A DNA stretch of 64,000 nucleotides from Bettongia penicillata ogilbyi (lineage: Eukaryota; Chordata; Mammalia; Diprotodontia; Potoroidae): NCBI GenBank assembly GCA_023548195.1, contig JAJHZJ010000252.1:6271184-6335183 (forward strand), given 5' to 3'. Of the stretch, positions 11,460 through 21,559 are shown piece after piece. A program made the translations under genes and the position numbers. The notes under the pieces were generated by a model that was given only the letters and a program-made list of their open reading frames with translations, was not told the origin of the DNA and ran no database searches. Position 1 is the stretch's first letter. Every line of letters starts with the position of its first letter.

Positions 11460-12590
11460 CATATGTAATAGAGGCATACCTACTGGAAGTTCCATCCCCA
11501 CAGCATGCTCTGCCTACTACCATGTGGAAGAGACTGAGGAGCCTGTTTCTGGAAAGGCATGATGATTTGTAATTTAAAGGTGGGCTTCTTGATTTAGAGC
11601 ATGTGCAGACATTCTGTAACTGGTTGTGGTTTTCAAAGCACATGATGAAGAGACCAACTGTTGATTGGTCACTGAGATGCACTGTGCAAAAGGTAACCAC
11701 CACCAAAATTAACCTCTTTTCTGCCTGACTGCATTTCAGGAGAGAGAGAGGATGTAATTCTCTAGCTGGGGAAAGACCTTGAGTCCTTCAAATTTAGGGA
11801 CAACATATGGTCTATAGTTACAGGTCTCCTTTTTCCTTGTGTTTTTTCTTTTCTATTTTAGGTGAAGGAATATTGGAGATGACTAAGACCTTGTGAGTTT
11901 CAAAAAGACAGAACAGAGACTACCAACAGCTGAAGAGCTGGAGTTCATGCGATTTGATGGAAGCCAGATGGTGAGAAGCAAAGTCTTGACCTGGTTTACC
12001 CAGTATAGATCAAAGGCAACCAAAATAGATCTACAGTGATTCATCCATTGGCTATGATGATTTCCAAAATGAACTTAGTGGGAGTGGTGGGGGTGGGGAA
12101 GAATGTAAAACAGAAACTTCTTTAGATTTTGGTTTATTTGTCCCCAGGGACTGGCGTAGTTTTTTTTGGGAGGTATCCCAAGATGTTGGGGAGAAATGCT
12201 CTGTAACTAATTTTGTTCTTGCTTTATCATTGCTCTAAATATCCCTTTTTCAATTGATTATATGAAACTGGGCACTAGTCACTGCTCATTAATATTAGGG
12301 AGAACATACCAGAATGGGCGTGCAAGCTGGTAATATTAAAGAAAGATACTTTTAGGCCCTTGGGTATCCAACATGTCTGTAAGAGTATGAACTAGAGTAA
12401 GAATCTTTAGAACTTGTAAGGGATATAGGCATACACAGGAATATGTGCATATGAATGTATAAGCATATATAGCCATGATTATTATTTTGTTTTTGTACTC
12501 AAACTGTGGTGATATAGGGACTTCCAGTGATGAACCTTCTTCTATCTTGCTGATCTACACTTGTTCTGAAAAATGATAGTTTTTGAGAAT
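11460..12590. other. No recognised gene or repeat
   Basis: Moderate-complexity sequence without a convincing exon. A minus frame of 117 codons (11353-11706) runs into the TA/CA microsatellite and is taken as chance. Confidence 0.45.
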
Positions 12591-12599
12591 TGCCTGGGT

Positions 12600-12772
12600 C
12601 AGGGGTGGAAAACCTGAAGCCTTAAGACTATGTGTGGCTTTCTTAAGACCAGCCTTTTGACTGAATTCAAATTTTACAGAACACATCTTCTTTTGCATTT
12701 TTGGATTCAGTCTGGATTCAGGGCAAAGGCCATATTTAAGGATTTAGAAGGCCACAGGTTTCCCTCACTCTG
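12600..12772. mobile_element. hAT-type MITE with 8-bp target-site duplication
   Basis: The ends are inverted repeats: CAGGGGTGGAAAACCTGAAG on the left and, read in reverse, CAGAGTGAGGGAAACCTGTG on the right. The body is roughly palindromic, with 'ccttttgactgaattcaaat' facing 'gattcagtctggattcag'. The flanks GCCTGGGT (12592-12599) and GCCTGGGG (12773-12780) match at 7 of 8 bases, the duplication size of hAT elements. It has no coding capacity and is 173 bp long. Confidence 0.85.
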
Positions 12773-12779
12773 GCCTGGG

Positions 12780-12903
12780 GCATTGAGATGTTAAATGGTT
12801 TTCCTAGGATCTCACAAGCCAGTATGTGTTGAAGCTGGACTTGAACTCGGGTCTTCTTGACTCTGAGGCTATCTTTCTAACTGTTATGTTATGCTGCCTC
12901 TCA
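12780..12903 (-). mobile_element. Partial MIR/CORE-SINE, antisense
   Basis: It carries 'ttaaatggttttcctaggat', 'gctggacttgaactcggg' and 'cttcttgactctgaggc', the antisense tRNA-derived half of a MIR-like SINE. Confidence 0.7.
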
Positions 12904-12924
12904 GTCATGCTTTTATAACATGCA

Positions 12925-12925
<1 letters not shown>

Positions 12926-12955
<30 letters not shown>
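12926..12955. repeat. (TA)n microsatellite
   Basis: An uninterrupted TA dinucleotide run of about 28 bases. Confidence 0.95.
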
Positions 12956-12958
<3 letters not shown>

Positions 12959-13074
12959 ATATGATAGAATATCACATAGAATACCACAGTCAGTGAGGAA
13001 TAGAAATTGGGGAGCACCCAAAGGATAAGGGAGAGAGGCATGGTAGACCTAATGAACTGATCAGGAAGATTGCT

Positions 13075-13205
13075 GTAATGGACTTCATTCACTGAACAAG
13101 CATTAGTTACATGGTTACTATATGCAAGGCAGTATGCTAAGTGCTGGAGAAACAAAGACAAAGGAGAAACAGTCTCTGACTTCAAGGAGCTTATTCAAAG
13201 AGATG
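13075..13205 (-). mobile_element. L2-type LINE 3' end fragment, antisense
   Basis: The order 'cactgaacaagcattag', 'ctatatgcaaggcagtatgc', 'aagtgctggagaaacaaaga' and 'ctctgacttcaaggagctt' is the antisense L2 3' end. Confidence 0.75.
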
Positions 13206-13874
13206 AATAACTACAAAAAAAGATGGGCTTGTCATGTAGTGAAGGCTAGGGGTAACTGATGGACATCATGTATATTACATAATGTCAACTAGGCCCTCAC
13301 TGCCACTAGGCAATGTTTCTCTACCTCACTTATCAACTCACTATTCCACTCCTCATAGAGGTTTTTCTAAACCTTTTCCCCATTCCTTAAACATCCTAAG
13401 ACTCTCTCTCTTTGAGCCCTCTTAATTGAGAACCTTGTCTCATATTTCAATGGAAAAATAAAGAACTTTGTCTTCTCCCCTCCTCATCTCACATAACTCA
13501 GGTATTTTCTGCCACTATTTCCTCCTTTACACTTGCCTCACACAAACAGGTGACCCTTCTCATTGCTGTCCTCACAAATAATCCCATTCCATCCTGTCTT
13601 CTCTAGTAAATTCCCCTTCTATCATCCTCACTCTTTCATTTATATTTAATTTGTTGTCTACTAGCTGAACTTGAACTGCTTACAATCATGCTTATATCTC
13701 CTCCTCCCTCAGTCTATCCTACCTACTAGCTATTGTCCCATCTTTCCTCTCTTTGTTGGCTAAACTCTTGGAGAAGGTTATCTTCACTAGGTGCTTCCAC
13801 TTTCTTTTCTCTTATTCTCTTCTCTCAACATAATGACTTCCGATCTCATCGTTCAACTGAAACTGTTCTTTCTA

Positions 13875-13985
13875 AATTGTATATATGTATATATACATGT
13901 ATGTATATGTGTGTGAACATGTTTATAAGTGTGTGTTTATATACACACATATATACATATGCACACACACATATATAAATACACT
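13875..13985. repeat. TA/CA-rich compound microsatellite within the L2
   Basis: Interrupted TATG, TGTG and ACAC/TATA motifs run for about 110 bases between the L2 segments 'actgttctttctaaatt' and 'ttattctagttcctactct'. Confidence 0.85.
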
Positions 13986-14699
13986 TGTGTATTCATTTTT
14001 TCCTTATAACTCTAAGGATTCTTATTCTAGTTCCTACTCTTGCAGATAAGCTGGAAAGGACAAATTCTTTGCCAATGATCTTTTAATCGCCAAACCTAAT
14101 GACCTTTTCTTGATTCTCATTTTCCTTGACCTCTCTGCAGCTTCTACAGAAACCATTTTTGAGTTGACACTGTCTTGCCAGTTTTTGTTTGTTCTTGGTT
14201 CTCCTTCTACATATCTGACTGCCCCTTCTTAGTCTCCTTTGTTGGATCTTCATTGGATCATGACCGCTAGCCATGGGTGAGGTCTCTGTCTTGGGCCCTC
14301 TTCTCCTTTTATACTGTTTAGCTTGATGATGTCATCCACTCCCAAGGATTTAATTATCACCTCTGTCCTGATGATTCTCAGATCTACTTATCCAGCCCTA
14401 ACCTTTCTGTTAACTTCTGTTCTCATACTTCTAATTGCCTATTGAATATCTTGAATTGCATGTCTTGTCATCATCTTAAATTCAACATGTCCAAAACTGA
14501 ACTCATTATCTTCCCTCCACTTAAATTCTTCTCTCTTCTGAACTTCCCTGTTGTTTTTCTAGCGTACTATCATTTTTTCAGTCTCGCAACCCAGAGTCAT
14601 CTTCGACACTTCGACATCTTTGATCTCTCTCACTGACAATATACAATCTGTTGCCAAGTCCTGTCAATGCAGCTGTTACTATATAAGCAGTCCTCCCGA

Positions 14700-15172
14700 T
14701 TAGGAGAAAACTTTAATGTATGTCAGTTTATACAGGGCATCTAAGTGGTATAGTAGATAATGTACTGGGCCTGGAATAAAGAAGACTCATCTTCATCAGT
14801 TTAAATCTGCTCCCAGACACCTACTAGCTGTGTGACCCTGGGCAAGCCACTTAACCCTGTTTGTCCCAGTTTCCTCATCTGTGAAATGAGCTGGAGAAGG
14901 AAATGGCAAAACCACTTCAGTATCTCTGCCAGGAAAACCCCAAATGGGGTCATGAAGAATTGGGCATGACTGAAAACAACTGAACAACAGTAACAGTTTA
15001 TATAAATCCCCTCAGATTTCTCTGAGTCTGTCATTTTCATAATTTCTTTCAGTGCAATAATATTCTATTATATGTATAACCACAATTTGTTCAGCCATTG
15101 CCAATTGATGGGAAATGGCTTCCTAATTTTCCTATTCTAGAGGATACCACTATTACTTTAGTTAATCAGCCT
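14700..15172 (-). mobile_element. L1 3' fragment in reverse, carrying a MAR1 SINE
   Basis: After the SINE the sequence reads 'taaatcccctcagatttctc' and 'gtgcaataatattctatta', then 'ttgttcagccattgccaatt' and 'gatgggaaatggct'. This is the antisense marsupial L1 3' region, as at 45.1 kb. The part left of the SINE (14700-14732) is short. Confidence 0.65.
14733..14993 (+). mobile_element. MAR1-type marsupial CORE-SINE with target-site duplication
   Basis: It has the tRNA-like head ('gcatctaagtggtatagtag'), the CORE ('tagctgtgtgaccctgggc', 'cagtttcctcatctgtgaaa') and an RTE-like tail ('aaaccccaaatggggtcatg', then 'gactgaaaacaactgaacaa'). A duplication CAGTTTATA flanks it at 14724-14732 and 14994-15002. 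This is one of the clearest marsupial markers in the window. Confidence 0.9.
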
Positions 15173-15175
15173 TAC

Positions 15176-15565
15176 AGAGGGGCAGAGCCTAGAAAGCAGG
15201 GTGTTGCCTGAGCTCTACTCCAAACACCTTCAAATACCTTAAAAAGTGACTCTGAATGAGGTCTGGAGCAGCAGAACCGATGAAGACAGAGAAGGAGAAC
15301 ATCACATGAAGAGGAACAAAGACATATTACAGTATAGGGAGAGAAGGGAGGGCTATAAGCATTGTTTGAACGTTGTTCTCACAGGATTTGACTCAAGGAG
15401 GGAATAACATCCTCAGATAGGTATAGGAATCGAACTTGCCCTTTAGGCAGTAGGAGGGGAAAGGGAAAGAAAAGGGAGAGGGGATAGAAATGAGGGCAGA
15501 TTGAGGGAGGCAGTGGTCAAAAGCAAAAGTGAGGTGGGAGAGAAGGGAGAAAGAAAAGCGTAAAT

Positions 15566-15602
<37 letters not shown>

Positions 15603-16388
15603 ATGGAGAATAGGATAGAAAGACACAGACAGTAATCATAATTATGAATGTGAATGCAATGAACTCTCTCATAAAATGGAGATGGATAACAGAATGGATT
15701 AAAAACCATAATCCTACAATATATTGCTTACAAGAAACATATTTGAAACAGAAGGATATACACAGGGTAAAGGTAAAAAGCTGGCATAGGATATATTGTG
15801 CTTCAGTTGAAGTAAAAAAAAAAGCAGGGTTAACAATCCTGATCTCAGACAAAGCAAAAGCAAAAATAGATCTAACTGAAAAGAGATAAAGATGGAAACT
15901 ACATCTTGCTAAAAGGCAACATAGACAATGAAGTAATATCATTGCTAAACATATATGTACCAAGTGTACAGAATCCAGATTCTTAGAGAAGTTAAGGGAG
16001 TTACAGGAAGAAATAGAAAGTAAAACTTTACTAGTGGGGGACCTCAACTTCTCCCTCACAGAGCTAGACAAATCTAACCACAAAATAAACAAGAAAGAAG
16101 TTAAGTAGGTGAATAGAATTTTAGAAAAGTTAGATATGATAAACCTCCAAAGAAAACTGAATGGGGATAGAAAGGAATAGACCTTTCTCTCATCTATATG
16201 TGGCACCTACATAAAAATTTATCATATACTAGGGCATAAACACCTCCCAATCCAGTGCAGAAAGGCAAAAATATTAAATGTATCCTTTTTAGATTATGAT
16301 GCAATAAAAATTATATGTAATATAGGGCCATGGAAAGATAGGTAAAAAATTAATTGGAAACTAAATAATCTAATCCTAAAGAATTAGT
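15176..16388 (+). mobile_element. L1 5'UTR and endonuclease fragment, ORF1 and reverse transcriptase missing
   Basis: It begins with 'gaggggcagagcctagaaag', a decayed form of the L1 5' start seen at 36.08 and 47.58 kb in reverse. An open stretch at 15644-15889 reads like the N-terminal endonuclease of L1 ORF2: 'NPTIYCLQETYLKQKD' and 'ILISDKAKAKIDL'. Further on, near 16034-16062, 'VGDLNFSL' corresponds to the GDFN box, and 'GHKHLPIQ' lies near 16230. The fragment stops at about 16388, inside ORF2. There is no ORF1, and the copy ends on the 3' side. A 3' loss is unusual for L1 and suggests later deletion. Confidence 0.75.
15567..15604. repeat. (GT)n microsatellite
   Basis: A GT dinucleotide run of about 30 bases in the leader of the L1 fragment, ending in 'gtatgtatgg'. 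Confidence 0.95.
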
Positions 16389-17125
16389 TTTACAACAAGT
16401 GCCTTCCTTGACTATACTCTTTGACCCCACCTTCCTTGCATAGCTCTAGTATGTGACTCTTCTCTTACACTGCTACCACCTTGGGCTGAGACCCTTATCA
16501 CTTTGCACCTAAATTGCTTGATCTCTCTACCTCAAGTCTTTCCCCACTCTAGTCCATCATCCACTCAGCAGTCAAATGGCTTTTCTCAAAGCTTAGATCT
16601 ATGTCTTCCCCTCTCTTCAGTAAGCTTCAGCAGCTCCCTATTACCTCTAGGATTAAATATAAAGTCCTCTTGCTGGTGTTCAAAGACCCTTATTACCTGG
16701 CCCCTTCTTCCTTTTCCAGGTTTATTGTATTTTATTCTTCCCTCCATTTCCCAACCCCTGAATTCTGTGAAATGGTGACACTGGCCTTCTTGCTTTTTTT
16801 TCTCACAGGACACTTCATCTCTTTACTTTGGTTTTGTTGCTGATGTCCTTTGTGCCTTGAATTCTTTCCCTCCTCATTGCTCTCTCTTGGTCTCCTTTGC
16901 TTACTTCACATATCAGCCCAAATCCCACCTTCCACAAGAAATCTTTCCAACTTCCCTTAAAGCTGGTGCCTTCCTTCTGAGAACATCTCTGATTTATCTG
17001 CACACAATTGCTTGCATGTTTGCCTCCTCAGTTAGACTGTGGGCGTTTTTGACTTTCTGTGTATCTCTGGGCTTAGCACAGTGACTGGCACATAGTAGGT
17101 TCCTAATAAATGCTTGTTGATGCAA

Positions 17126-17600
17126 TTTACTGATTTCCACCCAATTTTAAGTAATCTAGAGCAAGGGTTTATTACCCAAAGACCATGAACTTATCTTCTT
17201 CTTTTCTTTTAATTTGATAATGGTATTTGAACATAATTAATTTCTTTTGTAATCTTATGCATTTTATTTTATGCATGTTAAAAATGTCATTCTGAAAAGG
17301 GGTCCACAGACTACCAAAGGGATTTATGATAGAAAAAAGTTTAAACACCTTTGATGTAGAAGAAATTTCCAAGTCCAATGGGTGGATTTCATGTGTCTGA
17401 TTTATGGGATGACATGGACAAGAGTCAGGAAATATGAACAATCCTGGATGGAATAAGAACTGCATTATTGGAAGGAATATCCAGATTAGTGGGATCAAGG
17501 ATGCATTGAAATATTAATGTATATGCAATAAATATTGAAAGAATAACGTTCTCTTGTGAATGTATAATATAATGTAATATAATATAACAAAGAAAGAAAA
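17126..17600. other. No recognised gene or repeat
   Basis: Ordinary AT-rich sequence. Its end (17560-17590) is a short TAATA-type tract next to the SINE that follows. Confidence 0.4.
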
Positions 17601-17602
17601 AT

Positions 17603-17738
17603 GGGGGTGGTTAGTTGGTGCAGTGGATAGAGCACTTGACCCGGAGTTAGAAGGAGCTGAGTTCAAATCTAGCCACAGTCATTTACTAGTTGTGTGACAC
17701 TGGGTAAGTCACTTTCCCTGATTGCCTCCAAAAAAAGA
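17603..17738 (+). mobile_element. tRNA-derived marsupial SINE (WSINE-like)
   Basis: The head 'gttggtgcagtggatagagc', then 'gagttcaaatctagccacag' (a B-box-like segment), 'tagttgtgtgacactgggta' and 'agtcactttccctgattgcc' end in an A-run. It is short and lacks the long CORE/RTE tail of the SINE at 14733. Confidence 0.85.
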
Positions 17739-18245
17739 ATAAAGTTAATCATATATAAACTGACTATTGGAAGAATAAAATTCTTATTGTACAATATTAT
17801 AATAGTATATTACATCATATTACAATAATACATATTCTGATATGTATTAGATATAATAATATGTAATATGATAATGCATATTATACAGTAGACATGTTAA
17901 CTGGCAAAAAGAACTAGAACAGGGAAGGGAAATTCTGAAAGTGGATTTTCAAATTTGGTATCATATCAGGAGAATAGAAGTGTCACTGCTGTTAAGTATG
18001 TAGATTAATCCTGTTATAAATAGATCACATGCACATATTGCTCTGAAGGAATCTGGTGTCATGATAAGTAGCGCAGAAATATAGAGTATCCTGTTGTGTG
18101 CCAGAAGCCATAGTCAGAAATAGCAAGCATTAAACTCGATGAACTCTGCTCTTGTCAGATCTGGGAAGTCACAGGGGCTTAGAGAAGGATATCACTAAGG
18201 AAGGACGGCAGGAACTTGATGTTTCTGGCACTATTCCAGGAGGAG
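17739..18245. other. TA-rich stretch then unique-looking sequence
   Basis: The interval 17780-17890 is a degenerate TAATATG-type tract. No exon or repeat was recognised in 17900-18245. Confidence 0.4.
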
Positions 18246-18249
18246 GTAG

Positions 18250-18480
18250 CACTAATTCACATTTACAGATCCATTTCGTGTACATCATGTACAGCATGTA
18301 ATCATCTCATCTAATTCTTACAACCCCTTTATGAAGCGGATAGTACAAAGAACATTATCCCCATTTTGCTGATGAGGAAAATGAGTTTCAGAGAGATTAA
18401 ATAACTTGTTTTAGGTTAAATTACTAGTAAACGATAGAACTGGGACCTGAAGATGAATATTCCTAATGTTCTTTCCATTC
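18250..18480 (-). mobile_element. MIR-type CORE-SINE, antisense
   Basis: Antisense MIR order: 'atctaattcttacaacccct', 'tgatgaggaaaatgagtttc', 'agagattaaataacttg' and 'agaactgggacctgaa'. Confidence 0.75.
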
Positions 18481-18599
18481 AAGACATTGTTCAAGAATTT
18501 TATTAAAGACTAAAAAAGATTAGGGAATAGAGAAGAGGGAAATGAGCTGTGATTTCATTAGTATGGGGAATTTCTGAGTGAACATATTCCTATCAATTT

Positions 18600-18732
18600 A
18601 GGTTGGCGCCTTTGCTGCCACTTAGAGGCTGAGAGAGTTGTCTGGAGCAGTAAGAGGTTAAATGATTTGCCCAGGTTCACATGCCAGTAGGTGTCTAAGG
18701 AAAGTCTTGGATCAAAGTCTTCCAGTCTTCCT
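18600..18732 (-). mobile_element. Partial CORE-SINE, antisense
   Basis: The pieces 'aagaggttaaatgatttgcc', 'caggttcacatgccagtagg' and 'cttccagtcttcctgac' match the antisense tRNA-like half of the marsupial SINEs. Confidence 0.6.
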
Positions 18733-18734
18733 GA

Positions 18735-18754
18735 CTAATATGTGTATGTGTGTA

Positions 18755-18805
<51 letters not shown>

Positions 18806-18840
18806 TATATATGTGTATATATATCCACTTAATTTCTTTA

Positions 18841-18911
<71 letters not shown>
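18735..18911. repeat. Compound (TA)n/(GA)n microsatellite between inverted arms
   Basis: TA runs at 18760-18795 and 18838-18882 are followed by a GA run at 18883-18911. The arm CCACTTAATTTCT (18825-18837) is an exact reverse complement of AGAAATTAAGTGG (18910-18922), so the second TA run and the GA run form the loop of a 13-bp stem. Confidence 0.9.
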
Positions 18912-18915
<4 letters not shown>

Positions 18916-18974
18916 TAAGTGGCTGCTTAATGAACGTAGGCTATTCTAACTATAACAGCCTATGATTCTAGAAT

Positions 18975-19520
18975 TACCTGGATGACAGACCCTCCCAAAT
19001 ATAGCTTTGAGAGAAAGGATTATTAAATAAATAATTATTAATATGGGGGAAAACAGGATTTATCCCTCTCTGAAACCTTATTCTCTAGGTTAAATCAGCA
19101 TCTTATCTGAAGGCTATTTGCTGATAATGAGATTAGATTGGCTTTCTCCTCAAACTTGTTCAGACCCTGCCCTGGTGGAGAAGTCCATTGCATTGTACTT
19201 AGGTTTGGGTAGGGATAAATTCTTTTATTAGGTTGCCCAGCGATGGGAGTGATTCAAAAGTAAATGATATTATCAGAGTTATATTCACCCTGTCTCTCAT
19301 TAGAATAGATCCACACATTCATTGTAATATTCGTTCTCTCTCATTACTTGTTAACCAATTAGAGTTGATTGTCACCTTTAGGAATACCCACTCTTCCAAG
19401 GGCATATAAGCATTGGGTGGGTTCCATGAGGGGTCTTTGGCATTCAAGAATGTCACTGACCCCTTTTATTAATTATTGCTATCATGTTAATAAAATTATT
19501 AACTAGAAATTATGTCTGTT
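18975..19520 (+). mobile_element. Probable solo LTR of an old endogenous retrovirus, family unknown
   Basis: The sequence has the parts expected of an LTR on the + strand. A TATA-like 'catataag' lies at 19403-19410, and a polyadenylation signal AATAAA lies at 19489-19494, about 80 bases downstream. A repeated 'tattaa' composition follows. No target-site duplication or clean TG/CA ends were fixed, and no internal viral genes flank it. A chance arrangement cannot be excluded. Confidence 0.45.
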
Positions 19521-21555
19521 GAATTTTTTAAATGTCACAGCTTAAAAAAAGAAAATAAATGAAGAGATTCTGAGTACATTAAATGTCACAGAACCATGAA
19601 TTTTATGAGAGATTTTTTATATACTTGGTACATCTGTGACTTAGGACTCCTCCAGACTCTGGGTTTACACAGACTAAGTTAGATATTGGGAGCTAATGCC
19701 CAAAAGGATCATCCATTCTCTATGGCATATTGAACCTACTTGGAATTACTCTAAGAACATGTGGTTTATGTTTGACTTGTGTCTATGTTTCCTCACATGG
19801 ATTTCCAACTCACTGCAGGCACCCAAGGTAACAATGTACCTGAATAGGAAAGCTTTTATTTCACCCAGGATAAAATATGGAAGTTACAAAGAACTTAGAG
19901 GAACCATAAATGAAAACACACTCACACACAACACTCAAATAATCCATTAGCTCCCTTTGGAAGGGTACTGAATTAGAGGTCGGCATTAGGGCAGCCCCTT
20001 CCACAATCCCTCCTAGATTCACTATATTGCTTTGTGGTTTGGATTCCCATAGAAAGCTAATACACTCTGTGACTCCTCAACAGTGATAAGCTAAAGAAAT
20101 TCTTTACCAGTTTTAAGCTCCAGTCTCCCTGGTTACCATCAGAACTTCAATATCTCACTGACTCTACTTTCTAAATAGGATGCTTCTGAGAAAGGACTGG
20201 GTGATCTTCTTTCTCTAAGAGGCAATACTGCTCAGGAAATCTTCCCCCTCCAGCATGCCAGGTTTCTGAATTTTCATACCGGGAAATTCTTGAATTTGGG
20301 GTTAACTTTGAGGAAATCCCCAGAATTTCTACTGTCTAGAAAAATTTCCCTTTTCTTGCTAGCAGGATAGATTCTGTGATTGTTGCCCAAGGAAATTCAT
20401 GATCTCCTTCTTCCATGGAAAACTTTGTGGTTCATGGACCTTATTCATGAAGTATTCTCTCAGACCAAGTAAATATGCATGTCAGACCATAGAATTTTGC
20501 AGGACATATATCAGTTTTGCAGTGGCTGACCTTTCTTTATCCAGAAAATTTCTTTCATGTAATCTCTACCTTCAGACTGTCTGTAAGTACATGCAATATG
20601 CCAGGTAGCCATTTTTTTTTAGTTCTGGAGGCAGAGTCTGCAGGGACATAGACTTAATTCCCCTCATAACCAGGCTTGCCCTGCCATGCCCAGACCTGTC
20701 TTTTGAACATGAGAAGGTGAAAAAGACTCAAAAAGTGACCAAGCAGGTCTATCAGCTTTCTATTTAGTTTTTTTTATCTTAATACTTGAATATTTAATAC
20801 TTAAAATAACTCATGCTAAAGAAAAGCAATATAAATGCATGAATTCAGAGTCAAGTATTGAGTCCTCATAAAATTAGATATAAGAATATCAAAATTTTTG
20901 TAATGTAAGTTTTTTTGCCAGCATCAAATAACACATACATGATTGTATTGTAGACAATATTTTTTGATTTGTGTCCATATTAACTTTTGCAGCTTTGGTA
21001 ATTTGAATTGTATGCTCAAACTTTGTCAAATAGCAAAATACAACTCTGAAAATATATTCTCTTAAGACTCCTCACCTCTGGGCCATCTTTAGTCTAATGT
21101 AAAAATGTTACACTTTCAGACATTCAAAACTATAACAAAATAGTAGCTATGTGGGACACATTTCAATGGCATTTAGGGAAACTAACTGGTTTAGGTGGTT
21201 AAAATCTTGGGGGGAGTATAAAACAATGTCTAAAATTGGTGTGGGTTGCCAGGATAGCTGAAGGGGGAGGTGTCCAGGACTAAAAAGTCACACTACTTTC
21301 TATTGCTTATGGTTTGTAAGCATCACTTTTGTTTGGAGCCATCGTTTGGTTGGTGTGGGATTTTGCTAATGACACATATCACAGCTCATCTGTGTCAAAC
21401 AGCAGGCTGTCTCCAAGAGCTTGGCACAGTCAAGTAGCTAACAGCTCACCATGGTCAGCCTGGTAAACTTAGCTAGAGTGGACCTCAGATGATAAACACA
21501 GAGTCTGTTGCTAGGCCCATACTAGAAGCATAAGTTTTTCTGTCTAGTCATGTTC
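19521..21555. other. Two kilobases with no recognised gene or repeat
   Basis: Only short frames occur, such as 19696-19950 (84 codons) and 20399-20608 (69 codons). They have no domain signature and no convincing splice borders. Composition is more even than in the AT-rich repeats around it. Confidence 0.4.
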
Positions 21556-21559
21556 AAAA

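Larger units (their letters stand above)
13280..17125 (+). mobile_element. Long sense L2-type LINE, split by later insertions
   Basis: Two blocks form one element. Block 13280-14700 has 'cttaattgagaaccttgtct', then 'attgtcccatctttcctctc', 'caactgaaactgttctttc', 'gttcttggttctccttctac', 'gatgattctcagatctactt' and 'aacatgtccaaaactgaact', which are successive parts of the CR1-clade ORF2. Block 16390-17125 resumes with 'cactgctaccaccttgg', then 'ctctacctcaagtctttccc', 'tccctattacctctaggat', and ends with 'ggcacatagtaggttcctaa' and 'taaatgcttgttgatg', the L2 terminus. The frames are broken many times. Between the blocks lie a reverse L1 tail carrying a MAR1 SINE and a sense L1 fragment. Confidence 0.85.

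Noticed and set aside
15517..16206. 229-codon minus frame, longest in the window
   Set aside because: It is antisense to the L1 endonuclease region and runs through a GT microsatellite.
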